22,625 nucleotides of DNA from Paracoccaceae bacterium (GTDB lineage Bacteria; Pseudomonadota; Alphaproteobacteria; Rhodobacterales; Rhodobacteraceae), in assembly GCA_015487255.1 (NCBI GenBank), contig WFQA01000046.1, positions 1 through 22,625 on the forward strand. The letters run 5' to 3'. This document shows positions 15,484 through 22,037 of the stretch, one piece after another (the first letter of the stretch is position 1; each line of letters starts with the position of its first letter). The translations under genes and the position numbers were made by a program. Below the pieces are notes generated by a model. The model saw only the letters and a program-made list of their open reading frames with translations. It had not been told where the DNA came from and did no database searches.

Positions 15484-16761
15484 TTATTCCGCCACCATTT
15501 CAGCGGCTGCCTGCCCGGCAGGCCCGGCCGTATCCAGCTTGTGCAGCAGCCCGTTTTTGGCAAAAGCCAAAAAGCTGCGCCTGACGTCCTGTTCGATTTG
15601 GGCCCGCTCCTGTTCTGGGAAGGCCGCCAGCAATATCTCCACCGTTTCATCCACACTGGCAGGCTCGCTCAATATCTGCCAGATCATCGCCGCGCCTTCA
15701 TTGAGGTAATGGATGCTTTGCCCGTTACGCCCGGTCAAAAAACGCTGGCCATCACTTGCAACCACCCGCACCCCTTCGGCCTGCTCGAACTGCCCGACCG
15801 ATACATCGCGGTAAACCGTGAATTTGCGCAACCCGTCCTTGATATCATTGCCCAATTCACCGCTGGGGTGATAGGGGGAGAGCGGCGTATCCGCCCAGCC
15901 GGTAAATTTGTGCGCCAGAATGTCGATCGCCGGTTCGGCCTCGTTATAGCGCAACAGATAGACCGGCAGGTTGCGGGCCAGAAACGCCAGCATCTCCAAA
16001 ATATCATCCGCCTTGCCCGCGCGGGAAAAGTTTTGCTTGATCAGGATCTTGAGCGCTTCGGCCTTGCTGATCTCGGTCAGCGCCGGCGTGGCATCATCCT
16101 GACGGTCCAAAAACACCACCGCCCCGATGGGTGCGGCCTCGCCAAAATGGGCATTTTCAGTTTTGAGCGGGGCAACATAGGTATATTGGCGGTTGCTGAG
16201 GGTCTTGCGGCGGGTCAGATAATCCTTGGCGCGCGGGCCGATCTGCCCGGGCATCGGCAGGCGCAGGCGCGGGGAAACACCGCTGGAAATGCCGCTGATA
16301 ATACCCTTGTCATCAATGGAAATCGGCAGGAAATCATCGGTAAACATGCGCACACCGGCAGCAGTGAGCGCTACGCTGAGCGTGCTTTTACCCGCGCGCC
16401 GGGTCGCCGGAAACACCACCAGCCGCCCGGCATATTCCGCCGCCGCGCCGTGCAGGCACAATAGTGACGGGTCTTCACGCAGGCGCAGCCAGGCCAGCTC
16501 GGCCACGATGGCGCAAATGGTGTTGAGCGGGTCGCGGTAGGCTTCGGTTTTTTCCATGAAGGGGGAAGAAAGCCGGTAACGGTTGTCTTTCAGCTCGACC
16601 GAGGCGAAGGTCTCGCGCCCGGATTGTGCCACCACCTCATAGGGCCAGTGGCTGAGAATAGTGGGAAGCGAATCAAAAAAAGCGGCGTCTGCCTTGACAG
16701 AAACACCGGCTTTCAGGCCTTCGAAAAAGATATACTTTTGATCAATGGTCATTTGAAACAT
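15484..16761 (-). CDS. HPr-kinase-like / PqqD fusion protein
   Basis: A 425-aa cytoplasmic protein with two parts. Residues about 95-290 resemble HprK-related kinases: LCLHGAAAEY (102-110), a P-loop FPATRRAGKSTL (117-128, K125-S126-T127), and acidic MFTDDFLPI (139-147), in the place of the HprK DD pair. Residues about 320-408 are a PqqD-type domain (VRVVASDGQRFL, HYLNEGAAMIWQIL, SVDETVEILLAAFPEQ, FLAFAKNGLL), the fold that binds leader peptides in RiPP pathways. HprK relatives in some lasso-peptide clusters phosphorylate Ser of the precursor. The neighbours are exported Ser-repeat proteins, so they are obvious candidate substrates. No strong ribosome site is seen; ATG 16752 is an alternative start. 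Confidence 0.82.
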   Translation of the reverse strand: MFQMTIDQKYIFFEGLKAGVSVKADAAFFDSLPTILSHWPYEVVAQSGRETFASVELKDNRYRLSSPFMEKTEAYRDPLNTICAIVAELAWLRLREDPSLLCLHGAAAEYAGRLVVFPATRRAGKSTLSVALTAAGVRMFTDDFLPISIDDKGIISGISSGVSPRLRLPMPGQIGPRAKDYLTRRKTLSNRQYTYVAPLKTENAHFGEAAPIGAVVFLDRQDDATPALTEISKAEALKILIKQNFSRAGKADDILEMLAFLARNLPVYLLRYNEAEPAIDILAHKFTGWADTPLSPYHPSGELGNDIKDGLRKFTVYRDVSVGQFEQAEGVRVVASDGQRFLTGRNGQSIHYLNEGAAMIWQILSEPASVDETVEILLAAFPEQERAQIEQDVRRSFLAFAKNGLLHKLDTAGPAGQAAAEMVAE

Positions 16762-16771
16762 CCCGAATATC

Positions 16772-16803
16772 GCACTTTCCTACCATATTTGGCAGGAAAG
16801 TGC
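16772..16803 (-). promoter_or_regulatory. Perfect 10-bp hairpin between the Ser-repeat gene and the kinase gene
   Basis: GCACTTTCCT (16772-16781) and AGGAAAGTGC (16794-16803) are perfect inverted repeats, with CCA/TGG able to extend pairing in the loop. On the transcribed minus strand no T run follows, so it is not a standard terminator. It ends 11 nt before the kinase start, so it may limit read-through, protect the upstream message or reduce kinase translation. Confidence 0.55.
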
Positions 16804-16829
16804 ACTATTTTAGGCCGGATCAGCCAGCA

Positions 16830-17192
16830 TTATATCGAATCGGAAAAACCGTTGTCGATAATGCACTGGTCGTAAACCGGATCACCGATGTTTTCCGGGC
16901 CACAGACCTCAAGCTTGGTTGGGGCAGTGCCATCTGTGCCGGAGGAGCTTGGGCCGCTGGAGCTTGGACCGCTGGAGCTTGGACCACTGTTGCTAGGGCT
17001 GCTGTTGCTTGGGGCGCTGGCACTTGGTGCACTGGCGCTTGGGGCGCTGGACTTGCTGGAATTGCTGGAATTGCTACCTGCCTGCGCCATGGAAAGCGTA
17101 GTGAATGCCGGCACAGTATAGCTGGCAGCAGCAAGAACGCCGATCCGGCCAAGCAGTTTGCGACGGGAAAGTTGAGTTTCAGTTTTGGTCAT
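16830..17192 (-). CDS. Small exported Ser-pentad repeat protein A (candidate modified peptide)
   Basis: The 120-aa protein begins with a Tat-like leader: SRRKLLGRIG (9-18), hydrophobic VLAAASYTVPAFTTLS and AQA at about 36-38. Residues about 39-85 are almost only Ser, Pro, Ala, Gly and Asn, built on a five-residue period (SAPSA, SSPSN, SGPSS). The end has two Cys: VCGPENIGDP and YDQCIIDNG. AAGGGG lies seven bases before ATG 17192. The leader is near-identical to that of the neighbouring protein B and similar to that of the PepSY protein. The kinase-PqqD gene follows after a hairpin. Alternative reading: an ordinary Tat-exported low-complexity surface protein. Confidence 0.75.
   Translation of the reverse strand: MTKTETQLSRRKLLGRIGVLAAASYTVPAFTTLSMAQAGSNSSNSSKSSAPSASAPSASAPSNSSPSNSGPSSSGPSSSGPSSSGTDGTAPTKLEVCGPENIGDPVYDQCIIDNGFSDSI
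16946..17050 (-). repeat. Seven degenerate 15-bp units in gene A
   Basis: Units lie at 16946-16960, 16961-16975, 16976-16990, 16991-17005, 17006-17020, 17021-17035 and 17036-17050. The first two read AGCTTGGRCCGCTGG on the plus strand. Each encodes one pentapeptide (SGPSS three times, then SSPSN, SAPSN and SAPSA twice when read towards the N-terminus). The units nearest the C-terminus are most alike, suggesting recent duplication there. Confidence 0.75.
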
Positions 17193-17301
17193 TTTGATAC
17201 CCCTTGGTTTTTATGGGAAGCGAATCACTGCCCTTCAATGATTCCGTTTTAACCGATCGTGGTGTTCAACAACCTTACAGAGATGGTCAGCGAATTGTCA
17301 G

Positions 17302-17333
17302 AAAAAACCCGCCCCTTTTGTAAGGGGCGGGTT
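17302..17333 (-). terminator. Rho-independent terminator after Ser-repeat gene B
   Basis: On the minus strand a perfect 10-bp stem AACCCGCCCC/GGGGCGGGTT (17324-17333 and 17306-17315), loop of 8 nt, is followed by six T (17307-17302). It lies 45 bp after the stop of gene B and about 110 bp before the start of gene A, so B appears to be transcribed on its own and A needs its own promoter. Confidence 0.85.
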
Positions 17334-17377
17334 AAAAGGCATATCCATAAACCGCATAGCGGTCTGCAAAATGCGTA

Positions 17378-17839
17378 TTAAATCTGGTCTTCTACTGGTG
17401 GAGGGGGAGTGCCAATATCATCAGCATCATCAACAGGACCGCATGTTCCGCTTGGGCCGGAAGAACTGCTTGGTCCGGAACTGCTTGGTCCGGAACTGCT
17501 TGGTCCGGAACTGCTTGGTCCGGAACTGCTTGCACCGGAACTGCTTGCACCGGAACTGCTTGCACCGGAACTGCTTGCACCGGAACTGCTAGCCCCGGAA
17601 CTTACCGAACAACTTGCACCGGAGCTGCTTGCCCCTGAGCTGCTTGCACCAGAGCCACTTGCACCAGAGCTGGAACCGCCGCTATTGCGGCCTTTCTTTT
17701 TGCTGCTCGCCTGCGCTGTGGAAAGGGTGGTAAAGGCCGGAACGACATATGCGGCGGTTGCCAGCATGCCAATTCTGCCCATGACCTTGCGCCGGGAAAC
17801 CGGCTCTTCGGAGGAGGTTGCTTCTATTTTGTCTGTCAT
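17378..17839 (-). CDS. Small exported Ser-pentad repeat protein B (candidate modified peptide)
   Basis: The 153-aa protein starts with a Tat-like leader: SRRKVMGRIG (15-24), then MLATAAYVVPAFTTLS and AQA at about 42-44. A short basic SSKKKGRN follows. Then about 85 residues are repeats of G-A-S-S-S and G-P-S-S-S, with one unit carrying Cys (ASCS). The tail TCGPVDDADDIGTPPPPVEDQI is acidic and shares CGP, IGxP and DQ with protein A. GAGGGA lies before ATG 17839 with six bases spacing. More than half of the mature part is Ser, offering dozens of equivalent hydroxyl groups for the HprK-like kinase or for glycosylation. No known family is recognised. Confidence 0.78.
   Translation of the reverse strand: MTDKIEATSSEEPVSRRKVMGRIGMLATAAYVVPAFTTLSTAQASSKKKGRNSGGSSSGASGSGASSSGASSSGASCSVSSGASSSGASSSGASSSGASSSGASSSGPSSSGPSSSGPSSSGPSSSSGPSGTCGPVDDADDIGTPPPPVEDQI
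17466..17600 (-). repeat. Nine tandem 15-bp units in gene B
   Basis: Four identical units CTGCTTGGTCCGGAA (17466-17525) are followed by four identical CTGCTTGCACCGGAA (17526-17585) and one variant (17586-17600). Less regular units continue to about 17675. Each unit is five codons, so gain or loss keeps the reading frame. The identity within each block points to recent expansion. Confidence 0.92.
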
Positions 17840-17925
17840 CAGTATTCCCTCGTGAATTATGCAACATGCGTTACTACAGGCTGAGTTTATAAAATATAGC
17901 GTTAAAAATCAAAATATTTTTGCAA

Positions 17926-17948
17926 GAATTGTAAGCCGGGTTACAATT
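17926..17948. promoter_or_regulatory. Inverted repeat upstream of gene B
   Basis: AATTGTAA (17927-17934) and TTACAATT (17941-17948) are perfect 8-bp inverted repeats around GCCGGG, 88-109 bp before gene B in an AT-rich stretch. The left half is part of GAATTGTAAG (17926-17935); a near copy, GAATTGTCAG, is at 17292-17301, 100 bp before gene A. It may be an operator for both. A weak terminator for the upstream gene is the alternative. Confidence 0.4.
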
Positions 17949-17969
17949 ATCCATAAAACCCCCGATAAT

Positions 17970-18248
17970 TTAACGAATTTCTTGTGGATCAAGGCTGTAA
18001 TAGCCACGCACGCAGGCCAGAGATGCCGGCATATCGGGATATTTCCGCATGGAGATCTGCTTGCCCAATTCGCCGTTTGAAAGCCCGGAAACCAGCCCGG
18101 CGAGCAGGCCGGCATTATTGCCTTCAGCGCGAATTGCATCGACCATCTTGGCTTCCAGCGCCTGGCACGGACCGCCGGTGCTTTCAGCGATTTGCGGATA
18201 AAAATAGCTGCCAATGATAATCGCAACCAGTAAAACAAGGTATTTCAT
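17970..18248 (-). CDS. Small exported or membrane-anchored protein of unknown function
   Basis: The 92-aa product begins with a signal-like hydrophobic stretch (KYLVLLVAIIIGSYF, residues 2-16). A helical part follows with two cysteines, C28 in GGPCQALEAK and C79 in SLACVRGYY, which could form a disulfide outside the cytoplasm. Two ATG codons occur directly after the hemH stop (18252); the second, 18248, has the better spacing to GGAG. It is probably co-transcribed with hemH. No family recognised. Confidence 0.65.
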   Translation of the reverse strand: MKYLVLLVAIIIGSYFYPQIAESTGGPCQALEAKMVDAIRAEGNNAGLLAGLVSGLSNGELGKQISMRKYPDMPASLACVRGYYSLDPQEIR

Positions 18249-18251
18249 CAT

Positions 18252-19292
18252 CTACTCCAGCCAGCCAGCCGCTTCGTTCTCGATAATCTGCATCAGCGCG
18301 TTTATATGATCATCGCGATCGTTGAGGCAAGGGATATAGCTCAGGCGCTCCCCCCCCGCGGCCTTGAAAGCATCGGCGATTTCCTCGTTGATCTCCTCCA
18401 GCGTCTCGATGCAATCCGCCGAAAAGGCCGGGGCGACAACCGCGATATGGCGCAGCCCTGCCCTGGCCAGCGCCGCCACATGCTCCACCGTGGCCGGGCC
18501 AACCCACTTTTCCGGCCCGAATTGCGACTGGAAGGCCGAATCGATTTCACCCTCTTGCCAGCCAAGTGATTCGCGCAACAGCCGGGTGGATTTGATGCAT
18601 TGGCAATAATAGGGGTCACCCTCGTCGCGATAGCGCTCTGGCACCCCGTGGTAAGAGGCCACCAGTTTTTGCGGCGGGTCTTGCACCGCATAGGCCTCGC
18701 GCACCGAGGCCGCCAGCGCCTCTATATAGGCCGGGTGCTCGAAATAGGCGGGCACGGTGCGGATGCTTGGCTGCCAGTTCATTTGCATCAGCGCCCTGAA
18801 GGCGGCATCATTGGCGGTGGCGGTGGTCGGGGCGGCGTATTGCGGATAAAGCGGGAAAAAGATGATTTTTTCACAGCCCTGTTCCTTCAGCGCCCTGATC
18901 CTGCTTTCGGTGGAGGGGTTGCCATAGCGCATGCAGAAATCCACCACCACGTCATCGCCATGGCGCGCGGTCAGCAGGGCGCGCAGCTTTTCGGTTTGGG
19001 CTTTGGTGATGGTCAGAAGCGGGCTTTCGTCCAGCTCTTTGTTCCAGATGCTTTCATAGGCCCGCCCCGAGCTGAACGGGCGTTTGCTGAGAATGATGAG
19101 CTGCAACAGCGGCTGCCACTTCCAGCTTGGGTAATCGACCACGCGCTTGTCAGAGAGAAACTCGCTGAGATAGCGCCGCATCGCCCAATAGCCGGTATTG
19201 TCGGGTGTGCCGAGATTGGCAAGCAATACCCCCACCTTGGCGCGGGGCTGGGGAGGGTGGCCTTGCGGGGCGTGTTGCAAACGGTCAGTCAT
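18252..19292 (-). CDS. hemH: Ferrochelatase
   Basis: The 346-aa enzyme inserts ferrous iron into protoporphyrin IX, the last step of haem synthesis. Family marks are GVLLANLGTPD (21-31), the catalytic histidine in VASYHGVPERY, the following GDPYYCQC, WVGPATVEH and the late VVAPAFSADCIETLEEI with a conserved Glu. Length is normal. It begins with a 4-nt overlap with the methyltransferase stop and ends directly before the start of a small exported protein, so the three form an operon. Confidence 0.96.
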   Translation of the reverse strand: MTDRLQHAPQGHPPQPRAKVGVLLANLGTPDNTGYWAMRRYLSEFLSDKRVVDYPSWKWQPLLQLIILSKRPFSSGRAYESIWNKELDESPLLTITKAQTEKLRALLTARHGDDVVVDFCMRYGNPSTESRIRALKEQGCEKIIFFPLYPQYAAPTTATANDAAFRALMQMNWQPSIRTVPAYFEHPAYIEALAASVREAYAVQDPPQKLVASYHGVPERYRDEGDPYYCQCIKSTRLLRESLGWQEGEIDSAFQSQFGPEKWVGPATVEHVAALARAGLRHIAVVAPAFSADCIETLEEINEEIADAFKAAGGERLSYIPCLNDRDDHINALMQIIENEAAGWLE

Positions 19293-20113
19293 TGCAGTTC
19301 CTTATACTCTATCGTGCCAAGGGCATCAGCAAGCCGGGCGGTGGCTGATCCGGGTTTTAATGGCTTGGGCTGGGTTTTTGAAGCAGCCCAGCCGGTGAGG
19401 AAGATGATCTCGAATGTCGCCGGAATGCGGCCATCAGGCAAGCCAAATTCCTGCACATAAATCTCGCAGGCGCGGTGCAGCGTGGTGCGCATTAATGGCT
19501 GGCGGCGGCGCTCGTGCATGATGTTGCCCTCCCCCATGGCCCGCAATTCCCGCATCAGGTGCAGCGGGGTTTCATAGGTTACGGTCAGGGTCGAGGCATC
19601 CGCCACCGGCAGCGCCAGCCCGGCGCGTTGCAGCAGGTTGCCAAGGTCGCGCACATCACCCATCGGCGATATGCGCGGCGAAATACCCCCTTCAACCTCG
19701 CTTTCCGCCTGCGCCATGGCAAAGCGCAGCTCATGCAGGGTTTGCCCGCCAAAAAGTGCGGCCAGCAGCAGCCCGTCGGGGCGCAGGGCGCGGCGCATCT
19801 GCACCAATTGCCCAACCGGATCATTGGCGCTGTGCAGGCACAACCCGTGCACCAGCAGGTCAAACCCAGCCGGGGGCAGGTCAATCACCTCGTCATCCAA
19901 AACCATCAGATCAGGGCTGAAAGCCTGCCGCCATACCTCGGGTAGCCAGCCAATAAAAGCGTTCTTGGTAAACGATTTGTTAACGTCTTGCAGTCTTTCC
20001 TGAAGCTGAAGCGCCGCCTCGCGGTGCAAAAAATCCGCCACGCCAAGGGCTTTGGCCCGGCTGCGGCGGTGCATGCGGGTGGCGAGATCAAAAAGGGGTG
20101 GTGGTGAAACCAT
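19289..20113 (-). CDS. NDUFAF5-like SAM-methyltransferase-fold protein
   Basis: The 274-aa protein matches the alphaproteobacterial relatives of complex I assembly factor NDUFAF5: PPLFDLATRMHRRSRAK at the start, ADFLHREAALQLQERLQDV, HSANDPVGQLVQMRRALRPDG in the middle, and LFGGQTLHELRFAMAQAE. The SAM-binding loop, normally ending in a Gly-rich turn, reads FIGWLPEVW here and lacks the GxGxG element, so SAM binding or catalysis may be altered or lost. In mitochondria NDUFAF5 hydroxylates an arginine of NDUFS7. ATG 20113 is chosen over an upstream start because AAGGA precedes it by nine bases and the family begins near MVSPPPLFD. Confidence 0.8.
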   Translation of the reverse strand: MVSPPPLFDLATRMHRRSRAKALGVADFLHREAALQLQERLQDVNKSFTKNAFIGWLPEVWRQAFSPDLMVLDDEVIDLPPAGFDLLVHGLCLHSANDPVGQLVQMRRALRPDGLLLAALFGGQTLHELRFAMAQAESEVEGGISPRISPMGDVRDLGNLLQRAGLALPVADASTLTVTYETPLHLMRELRAMGEGNIMHERRRQPLMRTTLHRACEIYVQEFGLPDGRIPATFEIIFLTGWAASKTQPKPLKPGSATARLADALGTIEYKELQ

Positions 20114-20152
20114 TATCAAAAATCCTTGCCAAACCGCGTATAGCGGCATTTA

Positions 20153-20170
20153 CCCCCAAGCAAAAGGGGG
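20153..20170 (+). promoter_or_regulatory. Hairpin covering the comF ribosome site
   Basis: CCCCC (20153-20157) can pair with GGGGG (20166-20170) over an 8-nt loop. The G run is the only Shine-Dalgarno-like sequence before the comF start (ATG 20173 or 20176), so translation may be damped. Confidence 0.35.
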
Positions 20171-20172
20171 CG

Positions 20173-20931
20173 ATGATGCGTGCGGTTGCGGCAATGGTGC
20201 GCAGCATCTACCCGGCGCGCTGCATGGTCTGCAACACCTATACCGACACCCCAAACGGGCTGTGCCCGCCCTGCTGGGGTGAAACCCACTTTATTTCGGG
20301 GGCCACCTGCACCACCTGCAGCGCACCGCTGCCCGGCGAGGTGAGCGATGCGCAATGTGACACCTGCCTCACCTACCCGCCGCCATGGGCGCGCGGCATC
20401 GCGGTGCTGGAATATGAAGGTGCCGGCCGCAGCATGGTGCTGGCGCTCAAGCGCTATGACCGGCTCGACCTCGCGCCTGCCATGGCCCGCTGGATGGCCC
20501 GCGCCGCCGCGCCTTTGCTGCCCGGCACTGATCTTGTTATCCCGGTGCCACTGCACCCCAGCCGGCTTTTCAGGCGCAAGTTCAACCAGTCTGCCGAGCT
20601 GGCCATGCATCTGGCAGCGGCGGCCGGCATTACCTATGTGCCTGATCTGCTGACACGGGTGCGCAAAACCGAATCCCAGCAAGGCAAAGACCGGATTGAG
20701 CGCATAGAAAACCTGAAAGCGGCGATCATCCCCACCCCGCGCCTGCGCGAATCACTAAGCGGCAAGCGAGTGCTGCTGGTTGATGATGTGCTGACCACCG
20801 GAGCGACATTAAGCGCCTGCACCGAGGCCTGTTTTGCCGCCGGGGCCAAAAATGTGGACATCATTGTGCTCGCCCGCGTTGAACCTCGCCGAAAACTCGC
20901 TATATTCGCAGTAACGAATATAAAAGGCTAA
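20173..20931 (+). CDS. comF: ComF-family phosphoribosyltransferase-like protein
   Basis: The product (252 aa from the first of two adjacent ATGs) has an N-terminal double zinc ribbon: C-x2-C in ARCMVCNTY, then CPPCW, CTTC and CDTC. This is followed by the PRTase domain with IPVPLHPSRLFRRKFNQS and the PRPP loop VLLVDDVLTTGATL. ComF proteins take part in DNA uptake; in Rhodobacterales they are common even without known competence. Two start codons at 20173 and 20176 follow the GGGGG site; an in-frame GTG at 20098 would overlap the divergent methyltransferase start and is less likely. grxC follows 3 bp after the stop. Confidence 0.92.
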   Translation: MMRAVAAMVRSIYPARCMVCNTYTDTPNGLCPPCWGETHFISGATCTTCSAPLPGEVSDAQCDTCLTYPPPWARGIAVLEYEGAGRSMVLALKRYDRLDLAPAMARWMARAAAPLLPGTDLVIPVPLHPSRLFRRKFNQSAELAMHLAAAAGITYVPDLLTRVRKTESQQGKDRIERIENLKAAIIPTPRLRESLSGKRVLLVDDVLTTGATLSACTEACFAAGAKNVDIIVLARVEPRRKLAIFAVTNIKG

Positions 20932-20934
20932 ATC

Positions 20935-21192
20935 ATGGCGAGAGTTGAAATCTATACCACCCCGCTTTGCGGTTATTGCCACGCGGCCAAGCGGCTGCTC
21001 GGCAAAAAGGGCGTCGAATTTGAAGAGACCAACCTGCTGACCAACCCCGGCAAGCGCGACGAGATGATCAAGCGCGCCGGGGGCAGCAGCACCGTGCCGC
21101 AAATTTTCATCAACGACGTGCATATCGGCGGCTCCGACGAGCTGCACGAGCTGGATTTTGATGGCGAGCTAGACCCGATGCTGGCCGGATGA
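20935..21192 (+). CDS. grxC: Glutaredoxin 3
   Basis: This 85-aa thiol-disulfide oxidoreductase reduces protein disulfides with glutathione. The dithiol active site is CGYC (C12, C15), with the cis-proline in TVPQIF and the glutathione-contacting GGSDEL. It starts three bases after comF and overlaps the following nitrilase start by four bases (ATGA), so the run is one operon. Confidence 0.96.
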   Translation: MARVEIYTTPLCGYCHAAKRLLGKKGVEFEETNLLTNPGKRDEMIKRAGGSSTVPQIFINDVHIGGSDELHELDFDGELDPMLAG

Positions 21193-22037
21193 GCCAGCTC
21201 CGCGTCGGGCTGGTGCAATTCACCGCCGGGGATGACCCGGCGGCCAACACGGCCAAGCTTGAAAAGCTGGTGAACGAGGCCGCCGAGGGCGGGGCGCAAT
21301 TTGTGCTGACCCCGGAAGTCAGCAATATCATCTCCAATTCGCGCAGCCATCAGCAGCGCGTGCTCTCAGGGCAGGGCGATGACCCGACCCTGCACACCAT
21401 GCAAGCGCTGGCCAGGGATCGCGAAATCTGGCTGCTGATCGGCTCGCTGGCGCTAAAACCAGATGGTGCGGATGACCGTTTCCTCAACCGCTCTTTTCTG
21501 ATCTCTCCCGAGGGCGGGATTGCGGCCCATTACGATAAAATCCATATGTTTGACGTGGCGCTTGGCGGGGGTGAAAGCTATCGCGAATCCGCCCAGTTCC
21601 AGCCCGGCAACCGCGCGGTGCTGGCCAAAACCGATATTGGCAATATCGGCCTGACCATCTGCTATGATCTGCGCTTCCCCCGGCTGCACCGGGCGCTGGC
21701 CAAAGCCGGGGCCGAGATCATCACCGCGCCCGCCGCTTTTACCGTGCCCACCGGCAAGGCCCATTGGCACACATTGCTCAAGGCCCGCGCCATCGAGACC
21801 GGCTGCTTCATCCTCGCGCCGGCCCAAACCGGCCAGCACTCTGAAAAGCGCCATACCTACGGCCATTCGCTGGTAGTCTCGCCATGGGGCGAGGTGCTGG
21901 GGGATGGTGGCCAGGGCGAGGGCGTGACATTTGCCGAGCTTGATCTTAAACTGGTGGCCAAGGCCCGGGGTAAAATCCCGGCGCTAACCCATGATCGAGA
22001 GTTCAGGCCCCCGGATGAGCACAAAACTAAGCAATGA
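21189..22037 (+). CDS. Carbon-nitrogen hydrolase, probable deaminated glutathione amidase
   Basis: The 282-aa nitrilase-superfamily protein has the full Glu-Lys-Cys triad: E43 in LTPEVSN, K117 in YDKIHMFDV and C158 in TICYDLRFP. The FDV and RFP contexts match the Nit1 branch, which hydrolyses glutathione damaged by transaminases. The coupling to glutaredoxin supports a glutathione-related role. It overlaps the downstream MarR gene by about 23 bp. Confidence 0.9.
   Translation: MSQLRVGLVQFTAGDDPAANTAKLEKLVNEAAEGGAQFVLTPEVSNIISNSRSHQQRVLSGQGDDPTLHTMQALARDREIWLLIGSLALKPDGADDRFLNRSFLISPEGGIAAHYDKIHMFDVALGGGESYRESAQFQPGNRAVLAKTDIGNIGLTICYDLRFPRLHRALAKAGAEIITAPAAFTVPTGKAHWHTLLKARAIETGCFILAPAQTGQHSEKRHTYGHSLVVSPWGEVLGDGGQGEGVTFAELDLKLVAKARGKIPALTHDREFRPPDEHKTKQ

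Noticed and set aside
15442..16464. 340-codon plus-strand open frame
   Set aside because: Antisense to the HprK-PqqD gene, whose motifs are clear; composition rich in Arg/His/Gln as usual for shadows.
17371..17592. Plus-strand NCLVR/NCLHR pentapeptide repeat frame
   Set aside because: It is the complement of the 15-bp array in gene B; no ribosome site, and gene B has a leader, start site and paralogue.
17466..17675. CRISPR-like array
   Set aside because: Units are contiguous 15-bp repeats without spacers and lie inside a coding sequence.
18600..19460. 286-codon plus-strand open frame
   Set aside because: Antisense to hemH and the methyltransferase gene; His/Arg-rich and without motifs.
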